From: an uncultured Eubacterium sp.
Lineage (GTDB): Bacteria; Bacillota; Clostridia; Lachnospirales; Lachnospiraceae
NCBI GenBank assembly: GCA_947089855.1
Contig: CAMUML010000018.1
Location: forward strand, 1-64,000
Direction of reading: 5' to 3'
DNA length: 64,000 nucleotides
In this document: positions 53,708 through 63,229 of the stretch, in pieces
Layout: each line of letters starts with the position of its first letter
Numbering within the stretch: position 1 is the first letter of the stretch
Translations under genes and position numbers: made by a program
The notes under the pieces: model-generated
Database searches by the model: none
Told to the model about the DNA's origin: nothing
Seen by the model: only the letters and a program-made list of their open reading frames with translations

Positions 53708-54811
53708 TCAACTGGCCCATATAGTACTAATATATGGAAAAATGGTTACATACTCAATGGATACCAACGCATAACATCGATATAGCAAATAAACGGCTGC
53801 AAAACCGCCAAACAATAATTCGCCTGGCCGGTACCTTCTTTTTATAACAAAACTATCATCCAACAATTCCATAAAGTACATATAGAACATAGGCAAAATA
53901 TCATAAACCATACGGTAAACAATGGTATATCTCATATTTATAATGGATAAAATCAATGAAAATAACAGCATAACAGCTACCGTACCAAGCTGCTTTTCTT
54001 TTACCTTATCCCAAACCCCTTTTGAAAGAAACAATGCAATGCCAATAATCACATAAGACCGGACTGCAACTATCGTATTTGACCCTTCCACAAAATAAAA
54101 TTCATACTTTCTGTTGATAATACCCTGTAAAAAATCCATAGCAGCCCATACCAAAGCGTAACAAATAATAAAAAGCCCTAAAATCTTCTTCTCACTTTGT
54201 ATCCATCCTCTATGCATAACATAAAGCAATGCCCAAAACATCAAGAAAATAATTACCGAATAATGGATGGACAATGCAAATAAAATGAATAAAAAAGAAA
54301 TTCCAAACTTCTCCTCCCGCAGCTTTAAAACAGCCACTGATATGATGCAAATAGCTAAACTATTCCTTAACATGGAAAACATAAAAAACAAATTTCCTAC
54401 AACCAAAAATGTCCCCATCCATGTGACCAAGTTATTTCTTTTTGCTTTTACATGCATCAAAAAATAACTGGTAAATAAAAAAGCTATCGAATGGAATATC
54501 CATAAAGCAAATCCATAGTTACCAACCCAATTTTTTGCAATCCAATTAACCGTCAAATAAACTGGTTCATTCGATAAAGCAGTCAGATAATCAAAAAAAC
54601 TACAGTCTGCTTGCCTATAAATACCATAATAAGTATAAGCGTCTGTTCCACCAACGCCAGGCCCGATCACACGGCATACTGCACATACAATATAGATGGC
54701 ATACGCACAAAAAATAATACACAATTTTTCTTTATACCGCAATGAATATGCAAGCCTGAACAAAATTGTAATCACAATATTTACTGTTAAGATAGTGATA
54801 TATCCATCCAT
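53708..54811 (-). CDS. EpsG-type polysaccharide polymerase
   Basis: 367 aa, 9-11 membrane helices. Contains GVGGTDAYTYYGIYRQ and MFSMLRNSLAICIISVAV with FALSIHYSVIIF, the pattern of the EpsG/Wzy family that polymerises repeat units outside the membrane. One such gene in the locus with one Wzx fits a Wzy-dependent pathway. Confidence 0.88.
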   Translation of the reverse strand: MDGYITILTVNIVITILFRLAYSLRYKEKLCIIFCAYAIYIVCAVCRVIGPGVGGTDAYTYYGIYRQADCSFFDYLTALSNEPVYLTVNWIAKNWVGNYGFALWIFHSIAFLFTSYFLMHVKAKRNNLVTWMGTFLVVGNLFFMFSMLRNSLAICIISVAVLKLREEKFGISFLFILFALSIHYSVIIFLMFWALLYVMHRGWIQSEKKILGLFIICYALVWAAMDFLQGIINRKYEFYFVEGSNTIVAVRSYVIIGIALFLSKGVWDKVKEKQLGTVAVMLLFSLILSIINMRYTIVYRMVYDILPMFYMYFMELLDDSFVIKRRYRPGELLFGGFAAVYLLYRCYALVSIEYVTIFPYISTIWAS

Positions 54812-54835
54812 TTTGCAATATAAACCCCAAACCTT

Positions 54836-55942
54836 TTACTCTGGCGCAACTGCTGCACACACACCCGCAATATCCCCACAGGCAACCAATTTACTCTTGC
54901 GCAAATGCAGCGTTTCCTTGCAACCGCCCACATCATAACATACAACTGGTGTCCCACATGCTTGCGCTTCTAAGTTCACTGTCGGGTAATTATCCTCATA
55001 AGTCATATTGACAAACCAATCGCATGCACTGTATAACTTTGCCATTTTCTTTTGATCATTGATGCTGTTAAGTATAATCACATTCTGTTTGTTACATTTT
55101 TTATATTTCCTGCACCTGCCTGCCAGGACAATAGTGTACTTTTCATCAAGCATATCCGCCAACTTTATAAAATCATCAAACCCTTTGCCCTTTGTCCATA
55201 CACTAGCTGCCCCAAGAATTACAATTTTACCTTCCAGCCCATACTGCTTCCGGAAGCTGCTTTTCCGAGCCCGGAATACCTCAGTATCAATCTTATTCGG
55301 CACTACTTGGATATTGTATCCTTTTAAAAAACTTTTACCTACACAGCCTGCCAGCCACTGGGAAGGTACTATGATTTTCATATTTTTCACCCCAGTAAAT
55401 GCATCCCTTTTCCTTGCATAATTATTGCGGCAATTGCTTATTAGAAAACTAGCAGGGTATTTCCTTTTTTGCGGGCATTTGAAGCAGCCTTGTTCCCACT
55501 GGCTGCACCTTGCTTCCAAAAAATGGATGCAATGGCCGGTAAATGGCCAGCAGTCATGAAGGGTCCACCTTACTTCCATATCTGGATGCTGTTTTATCCA
55601 GGAAAACAAATATTCCACATTGATATAATATCCATGCAGATTATGCAGCCACAAAAGTTCAGGCTGATAGTTGTCTGCCCATTTTAAAAATTCTTTTGTC
55701 GCCTTTTTTGAACCAAAACCATGACGGTCGGATAAACGTGTATAAAACAATGCATGGAAATACACATCCAAGAAATTCCCTATCCTAACAGCATATTTTT
55801 TACAGTTATCCGCAGCTTTGCCGCTTCTGCCATAAGCTATTTTTACCTCATAGCCTTTTGCATCAAAATTTTCTGCTGCCTGTCCGCAAATACGCCCGTG
55901 GCTGCCTGTTCCACATGTTTCATTGATAATCAGCACTTTCAT
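54836..55942 (-). CDS. GT4-family glycosyltransferase
   Basis: 368 aa. KVLIINETCGTGSHGRICGQAAENFDAKGYEVKIAYGR, LLWLHNLHGYYINVEYLF, VRWTLHDCWPFTGHC, then IVILGAASVWTKGKGFDDFIKLADML and NYPTVNLEAQACGTPVVCYDVGGCKETL. This plan is typical of WcaA/WfaP-like family 4 transferases of exopolysaccharide loci. Overlaps the HAD gene by 23 nt. Confidence 0.87.
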   Translation of the reverse strand: MKVLIINETCGTGSHGRICGQAAENFDAKGYEVKIAYGRSGKAADNCKKYAVRIGNFLDVYFHALFYTRLSDRHGFGSKKATKEFLKWADNYQPELLWLHNLHGYYINVEYLFSWIKQHPDMEVRWTLHDCWPFTGHCIHFLEARCSQWEQGCFKCPQKRKYPASFLISNCRNNYARKRDAFTGVKNMKIIVPSQWLAGCVGKSFLKGYNIQVVPNKIDTEVFRARKSSFRKQYGLEGKIVILGAASVWTKGKGFDDFIKLADMLDEKYTIVLAGRCRKYKKCNKQNVIILNSINDQKKMAKLYSACDWFVNMTYEDNYPTVNLEAQACGTPVVCYDVGGCKETLHLRKSKLVACGDIAGVCAAVAPE

Positions 55943-56756
55943 TACATATAAACTTCCTTATTGCTTCTGCAACGCCATTTTCTTCATTCGACGCAGTTAT
56001 ATAGTCTGCATGCTTTTTGGCCTCATCATATGCATTTCCCATTGCCACAGCAAAACCGGCAAAATCCAGCATGGCAATATCATTCAACCCATCACCGCAC
56101 GCCATCAGATGCTGCCTATTAACCGATAAAATAGCAAGCAGTTTTTTTAAAGAAGCTGCTTTTTCAATTCCACTCGGTGTGATTTCCATAAAATATGGCT
56201 CTGAGAAAAAAATATTTAATTTCCCATTATAAATACTTTTCAAATACTTATATGCTTTCTGTAATTCTTCTGGTTCCCCAACTACCATAAACTTTACGAC
56301 AGGCTGTGTAATTGCATGTTCTAGGCTTGCTACTTTAATGACTGGTACAGAATTGTTAAAAGCCTCTTTTTTTACATATACCGATGAATCATTTTTACAT
56401 ATCACCCCATAATTATTATAAGCCAAAGGATATACGTCAAAAAGCGCGTCTACCGTACAAATGCTATGGTTATATTCCATTGCAACCGTCTCTTTCAGCA
56501 GGTCTTCCCCTGAACTGCAATCTATTACCTGCCCGCCATTATATGCCAAAATATAACCGCCACGCTGATACAAGCCAAGTTCTGCTGCCACTGGATGGAT
56601 GCCAAGTACGGGCCTGCCAGATGCAAGGATAATCTGGACACCAAGGTCCTGTGCTTTTGCAATATACTCTTTATTGAGCAAGGAAATCTTCTTTTTACTG
56701 TTTGTTAACGTACCGTCTAAGTCAAGCGCCAATAGTTTATAGCTAACTTGCTGCAT
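55920..56756 (-). CDS. Cof-type HAD-IIB phosphatase
   Basis: 278 aa. HAD motif I LALDLDGTLTNSKKKIS, motif II SGRP, motif III lysine in GIEKAASLKK, motif IV GDGLNDIAMLDFAG; the IIB cap lies between. Such enzymes dephosphorylate sugar phosphates. Its place in the operon, directly after the KpsF-like isomerase, suggests a sugar phosphate made there as substrate. AAAAGGAG precedes the ATG. Confidence 0.9.
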   Translation of the reverse strand: MQQVSYKLLALDLDGTLTNSKKKISLLNKEYIAKAQDLGVQIILASGRPVLGIHPVAAELGLYQRGGYILAYNGGQVIDCSSGEDLLKETVAMEYNHSICTVDALFDVYPLAYNNYGVICKNDSSVYVKKEAFNNSVPVIKVASLEHAITQPVVKFMVVGEPEELQKAYKYLKSIYNGKLNIFFSEPYFMEITPSGIEKAASLKKLLAILSVNRQHLMACGDGLNDIAMLDFAGFAVAMGNAYDEAKKHADYITASNEENGVAEAIRKFICNESADYQ

Positions 56757-56784
56757 AAATATCTCCTTTTACCATATCCAGTAT

Positions 56785-57771
56785 TTACAGATAAATGCCA
56801 TATTTAATAATATCCCGTTTTTCAATTACCCCAATTGGCTTATTATTTTTCACCACAGGTACTGCATGTACATGGTTATGCACCATAATTTTCAAAGCAT
56901 CCAATGCCATAGCGGAATCATCTACAAAATAAGGATACCTATGGATGAGCTTTTCAATACCTGCACCTAGGCCATCTGCCCCCCTGCCTTTGGCATCCCC
57001 GGAATTTCCCTCCATCTGCCGTTTTAAGTCCCCGTTTGTTACAATGCCTATTAGCTGCCCACTTTCATCTATTACCATAATCAAATCTGTGTCTGCCTCT
57101 ATCATTGCCTGCAATGCCTCATAAAAAGTTGACTGTATCCGGATTAACGCATAAGGCTGCACTGGATGCATAAGGTCGGTTGCCCGGGTAATCAGCTTTT
57201 TTCCCAAGGAACCTGCAGGGTGGAACCTTCCAAAGTCTGCCTGGCCAAATCCCCTAAGCCTTGCTGCCGTTAAAGCAAGCGCATCCCCATAAACCATAAC
57301 TGCGGTTGTGCTAGAAGTTGGGGCAAGGCCCAAGTAACATGCTTCCTTTAACCCTTCCATTACCTGCACTACTTTGCACAGCCTTGCAAGGGAAGAATCT
57401 GCATTGCATGTAATCCCCACCAAGACAGCGCCGATCATTTTAATTCCAGGGATAATGCGCAAAATTTCCTCGCTCTCACCAGAATAAGAAATAAGGACCA
57501 CAACATCCTGTTCCTGAATCATCCCTAAATCGCCATGCATACATTCCCCTGGGTGCAGGCAGATCGCACAAGTTCCAAGCGATGCCATGCTGGCAGCCAT
57601 CTTCCTTGCTACATGGCCGCTTTTGCCCATTCCAATAATCACTGTTTTTCCTTTACATTCCATAATCTCCTTTAGAATTAATTCAAATGGGGTGCCAAGC
57701 TGGCCGGCAATACATTCTAAGGCCGCAATTTCTTTTTCAAATACTTCACGCCCCATCCCTATTTTATCCAT
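56785..57771 (-). CDS. KpsF/GutQ-type arabinose-5-phosphate isomerase
   Basis: 328 aa, the full family length. SIS domain (residues 1-200): VIIGMGKSGHVARKMAASMASLGT, LHPGECMHGDLGMI, LISYSGESEEILRIIPGIK; then two CBS domains (about 205-328: ATDLMHPVQPYALIRI ..., HNHVHAVPVV). Interconverts D-ribulose 5-phosphate and D-arabinose 5-phosphate. In Gram-negatives this feeds Kdo for LPS; here no LPS genes exist, and the context is a polysaccharide locus. Confidence 0.92.
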   Translation of the reverse strand: MDKIGMGREVFEKEIAALECIAGQLGTPFELILKEIMECKGKTVIIGMGKSGHVARKMAASMASLGTCAICLHPGECMHGDLGMIQEQDVVVLISYSGESEEILRIIPGIKMIGAVLVGITCNADSSLARLCKVVQVMEGLKEACYLGLAPTSSTTAVMVYGDALALTAARLRGFGQADFGRFHPAGSLGKKLITRATDLMHPVQPYALIRIQSTFYEALQAMIEADTDLIMVIDESGQLIGIVTNGDLKRQMEGNSGDAKGRGADGLGAGIEKLIHRYPYFVDDSAMALDALKIMVHNHVHAVPVVKNNKPIGVIEKRDIIKYGIYL

Positions 57772-57792
57772 ATCAAAACCTTTCCAGCAGCT

Positions 57793-60700
57793 TTAGATAA
57801 TTTCGCAGTCCCATACTTCTACCCCACAGTCGATAAACGTTTCTGCAATCCGTTCTTTTAGCTGCCTTTTTGTAATGCCCTTTTTCAAAATTACTTGTAA
57901 AAAACCACCCCCGCCAGCCCCGCAGACAGACTTCCCGTCGATCAGGTCACCACAGACATCAAAGATGTATTCAATACATGTATTGGTAGCCCCTTTATCT
58001 AACACTTTTACCAACGCAAACTGTTTGGATACATATCCAGCAAACTCCGTTATGTCCCCTTTCAGCAAATAATACCTCATAACGGCACAATATTCCTGGA
58101 TCTGTTTAACTGCTTTCAAAGATTCTGGATCATTGCGGATACATTGGTTCATTTCTTCCCTTAATACATTGCGTGCAAGCCTCCTCTGGCCTGAAAATAT
58201 TAACGCAAACCTTTCATTCAACTCCTGCTTTGCCTTACTGCTAAGTACCAGCGTATCAACCTGAATTTCTTGGTATATCCCCGGCGCAGACGTAAAATAT
58301 TTCACGCCTGGTGTCAACCCGCCCACTTGATCTTGCCATCCTCCTCCAGTATCCATAAGCTGTTCTGCCAAAAATACTTGCGCATAAACTTCTTGATCAG
58401 ATATGCTGCCTTTGAACATAAGGTGAATAGCTTTGACAATAGCTGCAGCAATTAAACTGCTCGTACCCAGTCCGGAACCTTTTGGAACATCTGCTTTTGT
58501 ATAAATGGAAAGCCCGCCGCCCAATAATTTACAGAATTCTTCCATAGACATGTCCCCTTTTATTGGAACTAGCCCAGTTGCAAGCAAAGCTGCTTTGTGA
58601 AGTGCAAACGGCTCAAACGGGTTTCTACAATCTCTAATACTGTTTAAATCCGTATAATGTACCCTATTTCCTTGATCTTCACTCCCAAATGTAATGCCTG
58701 ACGGTATCCTTTTTACCGTTGCTTTAATCGGTTTTTGTCCATTTAGCAATAAAGCCCCGTCCAACATCGCTCCGCCATGTTCCAAACAATACGGGGCTGC
58801 ATCTGATGGGCTGCCGCAAAAATTGATACGTACAGGCAGCTCCACTGTAATTTCATCTTTGCATATTCTGGCCAGCTGCCAATGGAAACCTGACCTTTGA
58901 AATGTCTCCCTTGCTATGCAATGTTTTATTGCTTCATATGCTTTATTCTCGTAGAAGCATGGCTGCACACTGTGATCCGGCAAATATTTCCGGCATATAT
59001 CCGACACTGCTAAGTACATCCTCATATTGTCAGGGAAATCCTGCTTCGCAGCCTCGCTGTTAATTTGATGCACCATACTTTTAATTTCCGTTTCCATATA
59101 ATCACGGCACAAATGTCCGATACATTCCCTGGCTGGTACCCCATCCAGCAAATCCTTATAAAAAACTTGAAGTTTTACATACATCCGCAGCTGTGCCTGC
59201 CTTTTTAGTAACGCCGGCATATCTGCATGGATAAAACTGGAAGCCAAGCTAAACTTGTCCGCTGCTTTCCATCCTTCTATAACAGACTGGGATGCATTCC
59301 CCTCTATAATCTGGCAGATTTCCAAAGCAGATACGGCAGCTTCTTTACTGCTGCGCTTTGCCGGATAAATGGCCGCATTCCAAATAGAAGCTGGATGGCC
59401 ACCCCATACTTCCTGTTTTGAAATACCAGCAGCCTGGATCAGCTTTTCTATATTTAGAATGCCTTTATGGTTCCTGGCATTTCCTGACGCTTTCGGATTA
59501 TCCTCTTTCCCATAAATCCTGCAAACAAACCTGCCATCGTCTAATTGGATACTGCTTAGGACAGCACCTTCCGGTACTTCCCCTGCTTCCAAATCCACAT
59601 TAGAAATTACAGCACCGTCGCCTATCCGTGCCCCGCTGCCAATATAACTGTTTTCAATAAATACCCTATCTGTGCATGCTGCCCCCTTTGAAACATAACT
59701 GTTTATAACCGTTCCTTGTGCTGCATTCGTAATTAACCTCTTCTCCCATCCTAAATATGAATACTTATCAATATCTTTTACAAACAGCCGGAACATTTCA
59801 TGTGTCATTCCAAAATGGATATACCGGGCTGGTATCAGCTTTACTAATGACAGGCTGTAATGGCGAAGATTCCCCCATATTGCTTCCCTGCAGGCGGCCA
59901 GTTCTTGCGAAATCCCATTTTCCGGCGTTTCCTGCAAATATTCGATTAAAGAGCCTTTATCCGAAAGCGGATAGACAAAATCCGCGTAAAAATTCAGGCA
60001 AACACGTGGATTTACAAATTTCCTAAATTTTTCCTGGCTACATACGCCATTATCAAATATAAGCCCAGATAACGCTTTCATAACGTCCGTTCCAAGCCAT
60101 ATACATCCTGTATCAATATCTACCTGGCCCGTACCATCTACTGCCCCAGCCTCCCGGAGCGCTGCTTCTGGAAGTTTATGCAAAAATCTTGCAACCTTCC
60201 GGTATTGCCGGCCTGGCAGCCCTTCCCCCTGCAAAAAAACGCCATGCTCCTGCCCATCGGTAACCGGCGCCTTCATGGATAACGCAGCTGCACTGCAAGA
60301 TAAAAGGTCAAGCTGCAGTGGATTAAACAGCAATAATGTATCACTTGGAAATACCATCATGCCTTTCCCCACCCGCGCCGGTATACCTGATGCGGCAATC
60401 AGCAGTTCGTCAAAAACAGCCGATACCATCCCGTCCGGCAGCATCCGTGGGACTGGTGCAAACAACTTTCCACAGGCAGAATACTGCGGAATCCGTTTGC
60501 TGTCCCCGCCAGAATGGATAACAAGGATTTTTTGGCCAAATAATCCCTCATATCCGGTTTCCTCTGCAATATAGCGCAGGACATTGAGCGTCGCCCCGCC
60601 AGATCCTATCCGTTTATCTTCATAATCTGGAATAATTGCTATCCTTGTGCCAGCAGGAAGCCTTTTTTCTGCCTTCCTTTTCTCTATCTGAAGCTCATAA

Positions 60701-60849
60701 GCTGCTGCCTGGCGTTTATTAGCTGCTGTCAATATTATCCAGTCCCAATTTTCACCTTTCCCGCCTATACACGAATACATATAATCTTCCAATGCATCGG
60801 AATAACTCTGCGCGAAAAATTTATCCTGCTTCATGGCCTTCCTTTCCAT
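57793..60849 (-). CDS. Fkp-like bifunctional sugar kinase/GDP-sugar pyrophosphorylase
   Basis: About 1018 aa (ATG at 60834, 15 nt inside, is an alternative with AAAGGA upstream). N-terminal pyrophosphorylase: RIGSGGATLNVLRYIAEETGY, VIHSGGDSKRIPQYSACGKLFAPVPR, both typical of L-fucose-1-phosphate guanylyltransferases. A beta-helix follows in the middle (VFIENSYIGSGARIGDGAVIS), then a GHMP kinase: ELPVRINFCGSPSDAAPYC, PKGSGLGTSSLIAAAIVKA, VCGAGGGGFLQVIL. Slightly longer than Bacteroides Fkp (949 aa). Phosphorylates the free sugar at C1 and makes the GDP sugar; reported Fkp enzymes use L-fucose and D-arabinose. Confidence 0.93.
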   Translation of the reverse strand: MERKAMKQDKFFAQSYSDALEDYMYSCIGGKGENWDWIILTAANKRQAAAYELQIEKRKAEKRLPAGTRIAIIPDYEDKRIGSGGATLNVLRYIAEETGYEGLFGQKILVIHSGGDSKRIPQYSACGKLFAPVPRMLPDGMVSAVFDELLIAASGIPARVGKGMMVFPSDTLLLFNPLQLDLLSCSAAALSMKAPVTDGQEHGVFLQGEGLPGRQYRKVARFLHKLPEAALREAGAVDGTGQVDIDTGCIWLGTDVMKALSGLIFDNGVCSQEKFRKFVNPRVCLNFYADFVYPLSDKGSLIEYLQETPENGISQELAACREAIWGNLRHYSLSLVKLIPARYIHFGMTHEMFRLFVKDIDKYSYLGWEKRLITNAAQGTVINSYVSKGAACTDRVFIENSYIGSGARIGDGAVISNVDLEAGEVPEGAVLSSIQLDDGRFVCRIYGKEDNPKASGNARNHKGILNIEKLIQAAGISKQEVWGGHPASIWNAAIYPAKRSSKEAAVSALEICQIIEGNASQSVIEGWKAADKFSLASSFIHADMPALLKRQAQLRMYVKLQVFYKDLLDGVPARECIGHLCRDYMETEIKSMVHQINSEAAKQDFPDNMRMYLAVSDICRKYLPDHSVQPCFYENKAYEAIKHCIARETFQRSGFHWQLARICKDEITVELPVRINFCGSPSDAAPYCLEHGGAMLDGALLLNGQKPIKATVKRIPSGITFGSEDQGNRVHYTDLNSIRDCRNPFEPFALHKAALLATGLVPIKGDMSMEEFCKLLGGGLSIYTKADVPKGSGLGTSSLIAAAIVKAIHLMFKGSISDQEVYAQVFLAEQLMDTGGGWQDQVGGLTPGVKYFTSAPGIYQEIQVDTLVLSSKAKQELNERFALIFSGQRRLARNVLREEMNQCIRNDPESLKAVKQIQEYCAVMRYYLLKGDITEFAGYVSKQFALVKVLDKGATNTCIEYIFDVCGDLIDGKSVCGAGGGGFLQVILKKGITKRQLKERIAETFIDCGVEVWDCEII

Positions 60850-60900
60850 TTTTAAACCTTGTGTGCCTGCTTTTTTAAAAATATGAAACTTATATTTCCA

Positions 60901-61683
60901 TCACTTATTCAGCCCTGGCGTCATCATACGCATAACTATTTCTTTTCCATAATCCATCAGGATACATTCCATAAAATACAAACGGCTGCATCCATTATTC
61001 CGGTATCCCCTATACCGTTCCCTGCATTTTTCCTTTAACTTTTGGAACCCTTGCTTTGTCGTCTTACCGCCAATCCGGTAATTAGATAATAAGCGGTTAT
61101 ACACTACAATATTGTTAAAATGTTTAAAAACCCACAAAACAAAGTCCCAATCCCCATAATACTGGAACGATTCATCATAAGCACGGATATTGTAAATCCG
61201 TTTCGGTACAAACGTGGTAGGATGGTTCCAATTCCTTGTAGTAAAGTAATGCCTCATCCGTTTTGGTTTCTTGCAACGGATAAAGCAGCCATTGCCATCC
61301 ACAATATTAATACCTGCATAAAATAAATCAAAACCAGTCTTTAAGTAAGCTTTTACTGCTGTCCTTACAATTGATGGACTGTAATAGTCATCGCTGTTGA
61401 CAATCCCAATTAGTTCACCGTTAGCTACAGAAATCCCTTTATTCATCCCAGCATAAATGCCGGTATCACTACTGCTCAGTATACGGAACCCAAATCCACG
61501 CTGGTTAAACTTATCCCGGTAAGACTCCGCTATTTCCAATGTCCTGTCATTTGATTCCCCATCGGCAACAATATATTCTATTCTGCTATAATCCTGTACT
61601 AAGACCGACTCTATTGCTTTACGGATTGTTTTTTCACTATTAAATGTTGCCGTAATAATACTTACTAATGGTCTTTTCGCCAT
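60901..61683 (-). CDS. GT2-family glycosyltransferase
   Basis: 260 aa GT-A fold: LVSIITATFNSEKTIRKAIESVLVQDYSRIEYIVADGESNDRTLEIAE, GIYAGMNKGISVANGELIGIVNSDDYYSP (D-D metal motif), FQYYGDWDFVLWVF. TAGGAG precedes the ATG. Inverting transfer of a sugar onto the growing lipid-linked unit is likely. Confidence 0.92.
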   Translation of the reverse strand: MAKRPLVSIITATFNSEKTIRKAIESVLVQDYSRIEYIVADGESNDRTLEIAESYRDKFNQRGFGFRILSSSDTGIYAGMNKGISVANGELIGIVNSDDYYSPSIVRTAVKAYLKTGFDLFYAGINIVDGNGCFIRCKKPKRMRHYFTTRNWNHPTTFVPKRIYNIRAYDESFQYYGDWDFVLWVFKHFNNIVVYNRLLSNYRIGGKTTKQGFQKLKEKCRERYRGYRNNGCSRLYFMECILMDYGKEIVMRMMTPGLNK

Positions 61684-61719
61684 ATAAACAAGCTCCTATA
61701 AATAACCCCTAACTACTAC

Positions 61720-63132
61720 TTATCCCCTGTGCTTAACAAATGCTACCGCTCCAGCCACTGTAATCCCATTTTCCAAATAAAACCCCATTTCTTCATCAAC
61801 CATCCGGTGCGTTGTTGTACCTACCCGGCATACCATTAGGATCCGCCCAATCTTTACCATATTTTCCCATACTTCGTAATTGCTGTCGGCATTTTCAATA
61901 ATGAATAATTCAATCCCAAATTCTAAAAACTGCTTTGCAAGCCTGTCCATATATCCTTTTTCTTTATCATTCAGCTGAAATCCCGCAACTGCACATAATT
62001 TAGTTATCCCCTGTTTCTTACAAGCAAACTTTATCCTGTTTTGTACGTTTAGATTTTTCTGGGCGTTTCCCTTCAAATGGATACTCCCATAAAACGGGAA
62101 CGTATACAGGCGTTTCATTTCTGTCCCACTTTTTATGGTATCCCTAAAAAGATATAGGCAGCCATAAATTCCACAATATAAAAAAGTACCCCCAGCAATC
62201 CCAAGCAGCATATATTTCAGTATGGTGCCAAAACCCGCACCTGTCGCTTGCCCTTTCTCTTCATCTTTTTCCTGCTCTTCCTCTATGCTGGAAGTTTGCT
62301 TATATACTACTTTTTGTTCTTGTGAAAAAGCATCTGTCATTGCCTTTAATGCCTGACGGTTTGAAGACAACAGCGATTTTTTATTATGCTGCTGGGTTTG
62401 TAAATCACTGTCAACAAATATACCGGATTCACTGCTTAACAAAACCAACTTATGCTTTCCAGCCAGATCACTGACGATCGGGTAATACCCTTCCAATGCA
62501 TCCTGTACCAATGCAGCAAGCTGCTGCGCCATTTTAGAATCTTTCCCTGTTACTTCTACATAAAATAATGTTTCCGTAGAGAACGCATTATCAAATGCAC
62601 CGTCCACTGTTATCTGGTAAGGGGAGCTATATAGCTTCTGGTATGCCCTGAGTATTTCTGATAAGTATGCTTTATCTATCCCCCATTCTTTATCATCAAG
62701 TTTTTTTATTGCATCGGCTGCACCGCCGTTTATTATAAAATTGAGGTAGCTTTCCGTAATTTTTTGTACTTCCTGCCTTTTGGCCTGCTCAATGCTATAT
62801 AGAATTACAACTTTATTTTTATGGCTAGCATCAATTTGCATTAGTATAGAACTTTCCAAATATTCTTCTAAGCCTAGGATTTCATTTTCCAAATCTATTG
62901 CATCTGTAATACCCTGGTGCTCTGCGGCAGACAGGCTCACTTCCTCTGTTGCACTTTCTTCCTGCACACCTACATTGCCTTTTCCTTTCAGATAGCCATA
63001 TAACCCCAACAATACTGCGAGTAATACAGCACAGGCAGCCACCTGTTTCCATTGCACACATAGGCTTTGAAAAAATTCTGCCAAGTCAATCTCTACTTCT
63101 TGTGCTTTTTTCCAAGAATCTTGTTTCCCCAT
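61720..63132 (-). CDS. Wzz/CapA-like chain-length protein with C-terminal kinase-like domain
   Basis: 470 aa. N-terminal EVEIDLAEFFQSLCVQWKQ then a helix (about 32-52), a periplasm-side-like coiled-coil region, a second helix (about 300-320: ILKYMLLGIAGGTFLYCGIYGCLYLF), and a cytoplasmic C-domain (about 350-470). The last part resembles BY-kinase/ParA fold (TKLCAVAGFQLNDKEKGYMDRLAKQF, ILMVCRVGTTTHRMVDEEM) but has no Walker A. Probably controls chain length and export. Confidence 0.82.
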   Translation of the reverse strand: MGKQDSWKKAQEVEIDLAEFFQSLCVQWKQVAACAVLLAVLLGLYGYLKGKGNVGVQEESATEEVSLSAAEHQGITDAIDLENEILGLEEYLESSILMQIDASHKNKVVILYSIEQAKRQEVQKITESYLNFIINGGAADAIKKLDDKEWGIDKAYLSEILRAYQKLYSSPYQITVDGAFDNAFSTETLFYVEVTGKDSKMAQQLAALVQDALEGYYPIVSDLAGKHKLVLLSSESGIFVDSDLQTQQHNKKSLLSSNRQALKAMTDAFSQEQKVVYKQTSSIEEEQEKDEEKGQATGAGFGTILKYMLLGIAGGTFLYCGIYGCLYLFRDTIKSGTEMKRLYTFPFYGSIHLKGNAQKNLNVQNRIKFACKKQGITKLCAVAGFQLNDKEKGYMDRLAKQFLEFGIELFIIENADSNYEVWENMVKIGRILMVCRVGTTTHRMVDEEMGFYLENGITVAGAVAFVKHRG

Positions 63133-63229
63133 CCTGGTATCCCATCCTCCCTCATTCCCATTTCAAACCGGAACCTCACACTCAGACAAAAACAAATCTC
63201 TATCTTGAATTATTATGTTGATAAATCGC

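Noticed and set aside
56785..57771. Arabinose-5-phosphate isomerase as a sign of Kdo/LPS synthesis and thus a Gram-negative origin
   Set aside because: Spore, MecA, HprK and GdpP genes show a Gram-positive, and no Kdo gene is present.
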